A DNA stretch of 8,611 nucleotides from Candidatus Dormiibacterota bacterium. Its GTDB lineage: Bacteria; Chloroflexota; Dormibacteria; Aeolococcales; Aeolococcaceae. Shown here in pieces: positions 1-6,201 of this stretch; the first letter of the stretch is position 1, and each line of letters begins with the position of its first letter. A program made the translations under genes and the position numbers. The DNA is taken from positions 1-8,611 of the forward strand of contig CATPAP010000138.1 in the NCBI GenBank assembly GCA_955651875.1. Reading direction: 5' to 3'. The notes under the pieces were generated by a model, which saw only the letters and a list, made by a program, of their open reading frames with translations, made no database searches and had not been told where the DNA came from.

Positions 1-644
1 CACGACTTGGCCGACGGCGTGTCTGCGGGCAGCGGCAGCGAGAGCGCGATCTCGGCGAGGAGGACGTACGAGCCCGCCCCCGAGGTCAGCAGCGATGCGT
101 GCTTGCCGCTGAACCCGATCCCGGCTCGCTCAGCGACGGCGCGGTCCATCGCCCAGCCGTGGTCGATGAACCGCTTGGCGCGGATGTCGGGCACGCGCTC
201 GCGCAACCAACCGACGAGCTCGTCGCAGCGGCGGCCGAGGACATCGTGGTAGTCGGTCGCACGACCACCTTCATCGCCCTCGAGCAATGCGTACGCAGCG
301 ACGCGTCCGCTGGGGCGCTGCGGGTCAGGCTTCGCCGCCGGCCGCACCGGCCGGTACGGCCAGGCCAGCGCGATGATGCAGCCCGCCCACGGGTACCGCG
401 TGCCCAGCTCGGTGCTGGCGGTGATTCGTTCGGCGGTCATCCAGGCCATCCCGTCCATCCGGCCGGCGGCCACGGCGTCATGGCCGCGCCGGCGCGCCTC
501 TGAGAAGGGTTCGGTTCCGGTCACCCCGAGCGCGGTCCAGCCGGATTGCAGCGCGTGCGTGCGCAGCTCGTCGCGAAGCGCCTGCCAGCGGCTCACCCCG
601 CCGAGTATGCCCGGACCCGAGCGCGCCAAGGCGGCAGCTACCAT
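1..644 (-). CDS. queG: Epoxyqueuosine reductase QueG, N-terminal part (3' end cut by window edge)
   Basis: QueG reduces epoxyqueuosine to queuosine in the wobble position of GUN-anticodon tRNAs, using cobalamin and two [4Fe-4S] clusters in the cytoplasm. The minus strand is open from 644 to the window edge, about 214 codons. Landmarks in order match the family: an early G-x-x-x-L-G-V-T strand, a M-x-W-M segment, an R-Y-A-like strand followed by D-Y-H, then F-I-D (Asp codon at 162-164, equivalent to the catalytic Asp of characterised QueG), A-E-R-A-G-I-G-F-S-G-K-H, and G-S-Y-V-L-L-A-E-I. The ferredoxin-like Cys clusters and HEAT-like C-terminus lie beyond the edge. Start is either ATG 644 or GTG 596. 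GTG 596 fits the usual N-terminus better (V-S-R-W-Q-A-L-R) and has CATACT seven bases upstream; neither has a good Shine-Dalgarno. It is divergent from pepA. Family assignment is firm; the start is not. Confidence 0.9.
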   Translation of the reverse strand, partial: MVAAALARSGPGILGGVSRWQALRDELRTHALQSGWTALGVTGTEPFSEARRRGHDAVAAGRMDGMAWMTAERITASTELGTRYPWAGCIIALAWPYRPVRPAAKPDPQRPSGRVAAYALLEGDEGGRATDYHDVLGRRCDELVGWLRERVPDIRAKRFIDHGWAMDRAVAERAGIGFSGKHASLLTSGAGSYVLLAEIALSLPLPADTPSAKS

Positions 645-681
645 TCCGCACTCGGCGCAGAGCGTCGACGGCGCCGGCTTC

Positions 682-686
682 GGAGG
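682..686 (+). promoter_or_regulatory. Shine-Dalgarno GGAGG for pepA
   Basis: GGAGG ends six bases before the ATG at 693. It decides the pepA start: the reading frame is open back to an ATG at 546, but that region is the 5' part of queG on the other strand and has no ribosome-binding site in this position. Confidence 0.75.
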
Positions 687-692
687 GTGGGC

Positions 693-2204
693 ATGAGCGT
701 GGCGATGCGAGGCGACGGCGCGCCGTCGGAGATCGGCGGTGACGCGCTCGTGGTGACCGCGTTCAGCGGAGAGCTCGGCGCCGCGGCCGCGGCGCTCGAC
801 AGAGCATTGGATGGCGAGCTGACGGCGATGCTGACGTCGGGCGAGATCCGCGGTCGCTTCGGCGAGCTGACGGTGGTGCGCGCGACCGCCGCCATCGCGG
901 CGCGGCGCGTGGCGGTGCTGGGGCTCGGCGATCGCACCGTGCTCGACAGCTACCGCGTGCACAACGCGTATACCCTGGGAGCGCGCCAGCTGCGACGCCG
1001 GCGTCTCACACGGCTGGTGCTCGCGGTCGACGCAACCCTGGCCGAAACCGCCGTCGGCGACCTTCCGGCGCTGCTCCGCGCGATGGTGACCGGGACGCTG
1101 GTCGCCAACCATGAAGCCGGCGTCTTCAAGACCGATGACCAGGAGAGCGCGCCGCTGATCGACGACGTGGTGGTCGCCGGCGTCGATGGCGACGCGCGCG
1201 ACGGCGTTGACGGTGCCCTCGCCGACGCGGTGCTGCTCGCCGAGTCGACGCTGCGAGTCCAGCGGTGGGTCAGCGAGCCGTCGAACTCGCTCACGCCCAC
1301 CCTGCTCGCCTCGCGGGCGAAGGAGCTGTGCGCCGGCACATCGCTCACGGTCGAGGTGATCGACCGCGCCGGCCTCGAGGCGGCCGGCGCGGGTGCGCTC
1401 CTCGGCATCGCGCAGGGCAGCGACGAACCACCCGCGATGATCGTGGTGCGCCACGACGGAGGGGCTCACGATGGTCCGCTGCTCGCTCTGGTCGGCAAGG
1501 GAATCACCTTCGACAGCGGAGGTATCTCCATCAAGCCGGCGCTGGGGATGGAGACCATGAAGGGCGACATGGGCGGCGGCGCGGCTGTGCTCTGCGCCGT
1601 GCACGCCATCGCCGCCCTCGAGGTTCCGTGCAACGTCGTCGGCGTCGTGCCCGCGACCGAGAACATGCCCGGCGGTGGTGCGCTCAAACCCGGCGATGTG
1701 ATCAGGGCGATGGACGGCACCACCATCGAGGTGGTCAACACGGACGCCGAAGGGCGTGTGGTGCTCGCCGACGGCCTCGCCCTGGCCCGCCGCATGGGCG
1801 CCACGCACATCGTCGACGTGGCCACCCTCACCGGTGCCGTCATCATCGCGCTGGGCCATGCCAGCGCTGCCCTGATGAGCACCGACAGCGGGCTGACCCG
1901 GCTGGTGCAGCGCGCGGCACGAGAGGCAGGCGATCGCTTTGCTGAGCTGCCGCTGCATCCAGAGTACGACTCCTGCCTGCGCAGCGAGGTCGCGGACGTC
2001 CGCAACTGGGGTGGCCGTGAGGCGGCAACCATCAGTGGCGGCGTCTTCATTCGCGCTTTCGCCGGTGGACTGCCCTGGGTACACCTCGACATCGCGGGCA
2101 CCGCCTGGAATGAACAGTCCAGCCTCAAGGATGTCCCGTCGGGTCCGAGCGGTGCCCCGGTGCGCACCCTGGTGTGGTTGGCACGTCTCTTCTCTCGCGA
2201 CTGA
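693..2204 (+). CDS. pepA: Leucyl aminopeptidase, M17 family
   Basis: This is a cytosolic two-metal aminopeptidase that removes N-terminal residues, preferring Leu, in peptide turnover; the family is typically hexameric. At 503 residues it has the normal family length. Residues ~17-165 form the variable M17 N-terminal domain. Residues ~190-500 form the catalytic domain, in which every metal or active-site residue expected from E. coli PepA is visible: K269 and D274 in V-G-K-G-I-T-F-D-S-G-G, K281 in S-I-K-P, D292 in M-K-G-D-M, and D351, E353 and R355 in N-T-D-A-E-G-R. The N-M-P-G-G-G-A loop has Gly where Ser is usual. The start at 693 rests on the GGAGG six bases upstream. The stop lies 52 bases before the next plus-strand gene. 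E. coli PepA also binds DNA at Xer sites; nothing here shows whether this one does. The assignment is firm. Confidence 0.96.
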   Translation: MSVAMRGDGAPSEIGGDALVVTAFSGELGAAAAALDRALDGELTAMLTSGEIRGRFGELTVVRATAAIAARRVAVLGLGDRTVLDSYRVHNAYTLGARQLRRRRLTRLVLAVDATLAETAVGDLPALLRAMVTGTLVANHEAGVFKTDDQESAPLIDDVVVAGVDGDARDGVDGALADAVLLAESTLRVQRWVSEPSNSLTPTLLASRAKELCAGTSLTVEVIDRAGLEAAGAGALLGIAQGSDEPPAMIVVRHDGGAHDGPLLALVGKGITFDSGGISIKPALGMETMKGDMGGGAAVLCAVHAIAALEVPCNVVGVVPATENMPGGGALKPGDVIRAMDGTTIEVVNTDAEGRVVLADGLALARRMGATHIVDVATLTGAVIIALGHASAALMSTDSGLTRLVQRAAREAGDRFAELPLHPEYDSCLRSEVADVRNWGGREAATISGGVFIRAFAGGLPWVHLDIAGTAWNEQSSLKDVPSGPSGAPVRTLVWLARLFSRD

Positions 2205-2244
2205 CGGCCAGCTCGCAGGTCGAGGTGGCCCGCGCCGGCTCGCA

Positions 2245-2250
2245 TAGGAT
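2245..2250 (+). promoter_or_regulatory. Candidate leaderless -10 hexamer TAGGAT
   Basis: TAGGAT (TAnnnT) ends exactly six bases before ATG 2257. This spacing would place transcription start on or near the A of the start codon, as in leaderless transcripts of Actinomycetota and Deinococcota. No -35 TTGACA-like element is visible at the right distance. AGGA inside the same stretch (2246-2249) could instead act as a weak Shine-Dalgarno seven bases from the start, so the reading is ambiguous. Confidence 0.45.
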
Positions 2251-2256
2251 GGTTGG

Positions 2257-3525
2257 ATGACGCCACCGCGCCTGCTGGCGATCATCGGCTCCGGTGAAAC
2301 CGCTCCGACGATGACGCCGGTGCACGCAGAGCTATTCGAGCGCGCCGGAGAGGCTGGGCGGCGCGCGGTGATGCTCGACACCCCGTACGGTTTCCAGGAG
2401 AACGCCGATGACATCGCGGCGCGCAGCGTCGCCTATTTCCGCGACAGCCTCGGCCGCGACGTCGAGGTGGCGACGTTTCGTGCGGCGGAGACCGCGACGC
2501 CGCTCGAGTACGAGCAGATGTGCGCGCGCCTCACGCAGGCGGGCTGGGTGTTCACCGGCCCGGGCAGCCCGACGTATGCGATCCGCCAGTGGCGTGGCAC
2601 GAGGGTCCCTGAGCTGCTCGTCGCCAAGCTCGCCGAGGGCGGCGTGGTGACGTTCTCGAGCGCGGCAGCCGTCGGGCTCGGCGAGCTTGCTCTGCCTGTG
2701 TACGAGATCTACAAGGTGGGCGAGACGGCGCGCTGGATCGAGGGGCTCGACCTGCTCCGCCACGCCGGCCTCCGCGCCGCCGTGATCCCGCACTACAACA
2801 ACGCCGAGGGTGGCACCCATGACACCCGCTACTGCTACATGGGCGAACGGCGCCTGCGTGTCCTCGAGCAGCAGCTTCCACAGGGATGCGGGATCCTCGG
2901 CGTCGACGAGCACACCGCCTGCATCGTCGATGTCGCTGCGGGGTCACTCGCGGTGCGCGGGCGCGGCCGGGTCACCTGGCGGAGCGGCGGCGGTGAGAGG
3001 CACTGGACTGCGGGCGAGGAGGTGTCGCTCGAGGAGGTGGCGTCCGGAAAGCAGGGCACCCCGTCCGTGTTCGGCTCGGGCGCTGCGCAGAGCGAGGCGG
3101 CGTCAGCCCCTGCTGACGGGGCCAGCCCGTTCATGGACGAGGTGCGCGCGGAACGCGAGGCGGCGGTGCGCGCGCTGCAGGCGCGCGATCCCGACCGTGC
3201 CGCCGCCGCCATCCTCGCCGTCGAGACCGTGCTCCACGAGTGGTCGCACGACACACTGCAGTCCGACGAGCCGGACCGCGCGCGCCAGATTCTGCGCGAG
3301 CTGGTGGTGCGCCTCGCCGAGCTCGCCCGCACCGGCACGGCCGATCCGCGCCGGCGCGTGGCGCCGCTGGTCGACGCTCTGCTCGGGCTGCGCGATGAAG
3401 CCCGCGGCGGCCGCCGTTTCAGCGACGCCGACCGCATCCGTGATGCCGTCGCCGCCGCGGGCGTCGAGATCCATGACACCCCGCAGGGCACCACCTGGGA
3501 GATGGCGGACCAGGCCGGCGGGTGA
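2257..3525 (+). CDS. Peptidase S51/class-I glutaminase-like domain fused to a CysRS C-terminal-like domain
   Basis: This 422-residue protein has two parts. Residues ~4-240 resemble the peptidase E/cyanophycinase-like (S51) fold: a G-S-G-E start, the F-T-G-P-G-S-P loop (99-105), a nucleophile-elbow-like T-F-S-S-A-A-A with candidate Ser135, then P-H-Y-N-N-A-E-G-G-T-H-D (His179) and G-V-D-E-H-T (Glu218). A linker rich in Ala, Ser and Pro (~268-292) leads to a helical region. The last 45 residues read like the tail of cysteinyl-tRNA synthetase: L-L-G-L-R-D-E-A-R, F-S-D-A-D-R-I-R-D (from F388), then D-T-P-Q-G-T-T-W. No CysRS catalytic HIGH or KMSKS motif is present, so it is not a synthetase. Substrate is unknown; peptide hydrolysis, amide transfer or a tRNA-linked role are all possible. 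It follows pepA by 52 bases, and its stop lies 2 bases from the convergent DUF962 stop. The domain reading is good; the function is not assigned. Confidence 0.8.
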   Translation: MTPPRLLAIIGSGETAPTMTPVHAELFERAGEAGRRAVMLDTPYGFQENADDIAARSVAYFRDSLGRDVEVATFRAAETATPLEYEQMCARLTQAGWVFTGPGSPTYAIRQWRGTRVPELLVAKLAEGGVVTFSSAAAVGLGELALPVYEIYKVGETARWIEGLDLLRHAGLRAAVIPHYNNAEGGTHDTRYCYMGERRLRVLEQQLPQGCGILGVDEHTACIVDVAAGSLAVRGRGRVTWRSGGGERHWTAGEEVSLEEVASGKQGTPSVFGSGAAQSEAASAPADGASPFMDEVRAEREAAVRALQARDPDRAAAAILAVETVLHEWSHDTLQSDEPDRARQILRELVVRLAELARTGTADPRRRVAPLVDALLGLRDEARGGRRFSDADRIRDAVAAAGVEIHDTPQGTTWEMADQAGG

Positions 3526-3527
3526 GG

Positions 3528-3878
3528 TCAGGCGGCGAGCCTGGGCCGCAGTGCGTCCCGAGCGATCCGTTCCAGTTCGGCGTCGCGCCCCTGCCACATC
3601 ATCGCCAGCATGCGCGCGTCGCCGCGCAGCGACCACAGCGGATGGCCGAAGGACGCCGGGTTGTTCTTCTCGATGACGAAGTGGCTGAACCACGCCAGGC
3701 TGTACGAGATGAGAGGGAAGCCGGCGATCAGGGCAGGGCGCCGCGTCACTACGCCTGCGACGGCAGTGGCCGCACCGAGGTGGGTGCCGGCGAAGTGGAA
3801 CCAGCGGGTGGCGCGCTTGCTGTGCTGGCCGACATACCAAGGAAAGAAGTCCTCGAAGCCGGTGAACTGCTGCGCCAT
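3528..3878 (-). CDS. DUF962 / Mpo1-like membrane protein
   Basis: This 116-residue protein matches the bacterial DUF962 (YGL010w/Mpo1-like) pattern: F-F-P-W-Y-V-G-Q-H-S-K near the N-terminus, F-H-F-A-G-T-H, a hydrophobic stretch at about 34-69, then S-H-F-V-I-E-K-N-N-P-A-S-F and H-P-L-W-S-L-R-G-D. His19, His28, His33 and His66 are candidate metal ligands. Yeast Mpo1 is an Fe(II)-dependent dioxygenase in alpha-oxidation of 2-hydroxy fatty acids. Whether bacterial members share that activity is not established, so only membrane location and family are claimed. The ATG at 3878 has AGGGAGG seven bases upstream, which excludes the longer frame running to 4178. It follows the small membrane-anchored protein by 62 bases on the same strand and is convergent with the S51-like gene. 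Confidence 0.85.
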   Translation of the reverse strand: MAQQFTGFEDFFPWYVGQHSKRATRWFHFAGTHLGAATAVAGVVTRRPALIAGFPLISYSLAWFSHFVIEKNNPASFGHPLWSLRGDARMLAMMWQGRDAELERIARDALRPRLAA

Positions 3879-3885
3879 GCGTCTG

Positions 3886-3891
3886 CCTCCC
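3886..3891 (-). promoter_or_regulatory. Shine-Dalgarno GGGAGG for the DUF962 gene
   Basis: On the minus strand GGGAGG ends seven bases before ATG 3878. It is the strongest ribosome-binding site in the window and fixes this start, against an upstream in-frame ATG at 4178 that would overlap the neighbouring gene. Confidence 0.75.
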
Positions 3892-3940
3892 TGTGAGCCA
3901 TCAAGCGTACCGCTCCGGTCCACAGCGCGGCGCGGAGGGA

Positions 3941-4378
3941 TCAGGAGACCTTCACTGTCGTGCTGAACACGGGGCCGATGATCGTCCCGCCCTGTTGAGG
4001 GTAGAGCTGCACGTCGGTGGTGCCTCGGTGGTCGAGGACGAAGACGAGGGTGACGCTGATGGTCTCCTGACCGGTGAGCTGTCCGCCACACACGCGATTG
4101 CCGGACGCGGTGATTTCGTCCAGGCCCTGGAAGTTGGCGGACACCAGCCGGGTGCCGTCGCCGGACATGGCCACGCACACCGGGTAGATGATGCTGTCGC
4201 CGGTGTTGTCTACGGCGATGTCGACGTGCACCTGCTGGCCGGCCGCCACGCTGGCGGGCACGAATCCGGCAATCTCGGCCTGGGGCGCGCCGCCACCGCT
4301 GAACAGCGGCAGCACGACGGCGACGAAGCCCGCCGCCACCACTGCGCCGATGACGATGAGCCGCACGCCGCGCGGCAT
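3941..4378 (-). CDS. Small membrane-anchored or secreted beta-rich protein, unknown function
   Basis: From ATG 4378 the product is 145 residues. A short basic N-terminus (M-P-R-G-V-R) precedes a hydrophobic segment at about 7-26, with no clear signal-peptidase site and no lipobox Cys, so a single N-terminal anchor is likeliest. The remainder alternates polar and hydrophobic residues like a beta-sandwich: A-G-Q-Q-V-H-V-D-I-A-V-D-N-T-G-D resembles the opening of CARDB/Ig-like extracellular domains. Cys68 and Cys97 are the only cysteines and could form a disulfide. I do not recognise a specific family. Start is uncertain: a TTG at 4441, ten bases after the mutase stop, would add a basic 21-residue leader and permit translational coupling; GTG 4387 is another option. 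No candidate has a clear Shine-Dalgarno. It lies between the mutase and DUF962 genes on one strand. Confidence 0.7.
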   Translation of the reverse strand: MPRGVRLIVIGAVVAAGFVAVVLPLFSGGGAPQAEIAGFVPASVAAGQQVHVDIAVDNTGDSIIYPVCVAMSGDGTRLVSANFQGLDEITASGNRVCGGQLTGQETISVTLVFVLDHRGTTDVQLYPQQGGTIIGPVFSTTVKVS

Positions 4379-4451
4379 GGTGACCACGCGATGCCAGGCC
4401 GAGCGCGCCACGGCGCCGGCGCGGCTGCGCTCACCGTTCAACCCAGCACGG

Positions 4452-6155
4452 TCAGATGGTGGTGGGAGGCCGGTACTCGCCAAAGACCTGGCGCAGCGCC
4501 CCGCAGATCTCACCGAGGGTGGCGTCGGCGCGCACCGCGTCGAGGATGGCCGGCATCAGCTCGGCTTCCCCGTCGGCGCATGTGCGCAGCCTGTCGAGCG
4601 CGGCGCTTGCAGCCGCGCCGTCGCGACGCGCGCGATGGGCGCGCAGGCGCGCCAGTTGCTCGCTGGCGGCGCGCTCGTCGGGGCGGAAGATGACCGGCGG
4701 CTGTGCCTCCTCGCTCTCGGTGTGGCGGTTGACGCCGACCACCACCTTCTTCCCGGACACGACCGCGAGCTCAGCGCGGTACGCCTCCTCCTGGATCTGC
4801 TCCTGCATCCACCCCGACTCGATGCACGCGACCGCGCCGCCGCGCTCGTCGACCTGCGCGAGAAGGGTGGTGGCGCGGCGCTCGAGCTCGTCGGTGAGCC
4901 ACTCGACATAGTACGAGCCGCCCAGTGGGTCGACGGTGTTGGTCACCCCGATCTCCTCGCCGATGATCTGCTGCGTGCGCACGGCGATGCGCTGTGCCTT
5001 CTCGGTGGGGATCGAGAGCGCCTCGTCGTAGCACGACAGGGCCAGTGACTGCACGCCGCCGAGGACGGCGGCGAGCGCTTCGATGGCGGCGCGCACGATG
5101 TTGTTCTCGGGTTGCTGAGCGGTCAGCGTGGAGCCGCCCGTCTGGGTGTGAGTGCGCAGCATCAGCGAGCGTGGATCGGTGGCACCGAATCGCTCGCTCA
5201 TCACCCGCGCCCACAGCCGTCGCAGCGCGCGGTACTTGGCGATCTCCTCGAAGAAGTCGGTGTGCGTGTTGAAGATCCACGAGAGCTTGGACGCGAAGTT
5301 GTCGACGGCGATGCCGCGTCCGGTCACCGCCGCGACGTACTCGCAGGCGTTGGCGATCGCAAACGCCATCTCCTGCGGAGCCGTGCTGCCGGCCTCGCGG
5401 ATGTGGAAGCCGCTCAGCGAAATGGCGTTGAACTTCGGCGCCTCGCGCGCGCAGTGCGCGATGAGGTCGGCGGCGAGCCGCAGCGACGGGCGCGGCGGGT
5501 AGATGTAGGTGCCGCGCGCGACGTACTCCTTGAGCACGTCGTTCTGCGCCGTCCCCATCACCGCGTCCGCGGGCACCCCCTGGCGCTCGGCAGCCACGAT
5601 GTACATCGCCACGAGCACCGGCGCCGGGGCGTTGATGGTCATCGAGGTGCTCACCTGGTCGAGCGGGATCGCGGTGAACAGCTCCTCCATGTCGGCAACG
5701 GAGTCGATGGCGACGCCGACCTGGCCCACCTCACCCGCCGCCCGCGGATCGTCGCTGTCGAGGCCCATCTGGGTGGGCAGGTCGAAGGCGATAGAGAGTC
5801 CCTTCTGCCCGTTGGCCAGCAGGAACCGAAACCGAGCGTTGGCGTCACCTGCGGTGCCGTACCCGGCGTACTGACGGATGCTCCACAGGCGTCCGCGGTA
5901 CATCGTCGCCTGGATGCCGCGCGTGAACGGTGGTTCGCCGGGGAGGCCCTCGTCGGTGAGCGGGTCGTGTCCGGTCAATTGCGCGGGCCCGTACAGGGGG
6001 TCGACCTCGATCCCGCTGCCGGTCTCGAAGGTGTCCCGGCGCTGGCCGCGCTCGAGGGCGCGGCGGAGCGCACGCTCCTCCCAGCGCCGCTGCTCGGCGG
6101 CGTAGTCGCGGCCCCTGCCGGTGACGTCCGGAGTCGCCGCGGTCTCGGAGATCAC
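4452..6155 (-). CDS. mcmA1: Methylmalonyl-CoA mutase large (catalytic) subunit, without B12-binding domain
   Basis: This catalytic chain interconverts methylmalonyl-CoA and succinyl-CoA by an adenosylcobalamin radical mechanism. Its 567 residues cover the TIM-barrel domain and stop right after L-R-Q-V-F-G-E-Y-R-P-P, where fused mutases continue into a linker and a B12 domain with D-x-H-x-x-G. A separate small subunit must exist; none is in the window. Tyr96 (S-I-R-Q-Y-A-G), Arg214 (E-Y-V-A-R-G-T-Y) and His251 (S-G-F-H-I-R-E-A-G) align by spacing with Tyr89, Arg207 and His244 of the Propionibacterium enzyme. Isobutyryl-CoA mutase has Phe and Gln at the first two, so methylmalonyl-CoA is the likely substrate. 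The start GTG 6155 has no Shine-Dalgarno but has TATGCT six bases upstream. The thioesterase ends 46 bases upstream. A related acyl-CoA mutase such as ethylmalonyl-CoA mutase cannot be fully excluded. The symbol follows archaeal-type usage. Confidence 0.92.
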   Translation of the reverse strand: MISETAATPDVTGRGRDYAAEQRRWEERALRRALERGQRRDTFETGSGIEVDPLYGPAQLTGHDPLTDEGLPGEPPFTRGIQATMYRGRLWSIRQYAGYGTAGDANARFRFLLANGQKGLSIAFDLPTQMGLDSDDPRAAGEVGQVGVAIDSVADMEELFTAIPLDQVSTSMTINAPAPVLVAMYIVAAERQGVPADAVMGTAQNDVLKEYVARGTYIYPPRPSLRLAADLIAHCAREAPKFNAISLSGFHIREAGSTAPQEMAFAIANACEYVAAVTGRGIAVDNFASKLSWIFNTHTDFFEEIAKYRALRRLWARVMSERFGATDPRSLMLRTHTQTGGSTLTAQQPENNIVRAAIEALAAVLGGVQSLALSCYDEALSIPTEKAQRIAVRTQQIIGEEIGVTNTVDPLGGSYYVEWLTDELERRATTLLAQVDERGGAVACIESGWMQEQIQEEAYRAELAVVSGKKVVVGVNRHTESEEAQPPVIFRPDERAASEQLARLRAHRARRDGAAASAALDRLRTCADGEAELMPAILDAVRADATLGEICGALRQVFGEYRPPTTI

Positions 6156-6161
6156 GGCGCC

Positions 6162-6167
6162 AGCATA
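6162..6167 (-). promoter_or_regulatory. Candidate leaderless -10 hexamer TATGCT for the mutase gene
   Basis: On the minus strand TATGCT ends six bases before GTG 6155, with no Shine-Dalgarno in between. The hexamer-to-start distance is identical to that at 2245-2257. GGCGCC palindromes at 6156-6161 and 6174-6179 flank it. The octamer ATGCTGGC occurs twice in this gap, about 30 bases apart. Either could be an operator or chance in GC-rich DNA. Confidence 0.5.
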
Positions 6168-6201
6168 CGTCGGGGCGCCGCAGCCACCGCCAGCATGACG
6201 A

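Noticed and set aside
546..692. Upstream extension of pepA to an ATG at 546
   Set aside because: It overlaps the queG coding region on the other strand, yields an Arg-rich leader unlike M17 N-termini, and ignores the GGAGG before ATG 693.
1466..2266. 266-codon minus-strand frame opposite pepA
   Set aside because: It is antisense to the catalytic core of PepA and has no recognisable motif or ribosome-binding site.
2257..3525. Annotating this gene as a cysteinyl-tRNA synthetase
   Set aside because: Only the tail resembles CysRS. The Rossmann catalytic domain, HIGH and KMSKS signatures and zinc ligands are absent.
2810..3676. 288-codon plus-strand frame inside the S51-like gene
   Set aside because: It is a frame-shifted Arg/Ala/Ser-rich reading of the same DNA, and the alternative frame shows clear S51-like and CysRS-tail motifs.
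3893..4693. 266-codon plus-strand open frame opposite the small membrane-anchored protein and mutase end
   Set aside because: Its composition (His, Gly and Arg runs) is typical of a shadow frame, and it crosses the ends of two better-supported genes.
6156..6201. GGCGCC pair and ATGCTGGC octamer repeat as a defined operator
   Set aside because: They are short and GC-rich in a GC-rich gap, and no regulator gene or second example in the window supports a binding site. They are only noted with the promoter.
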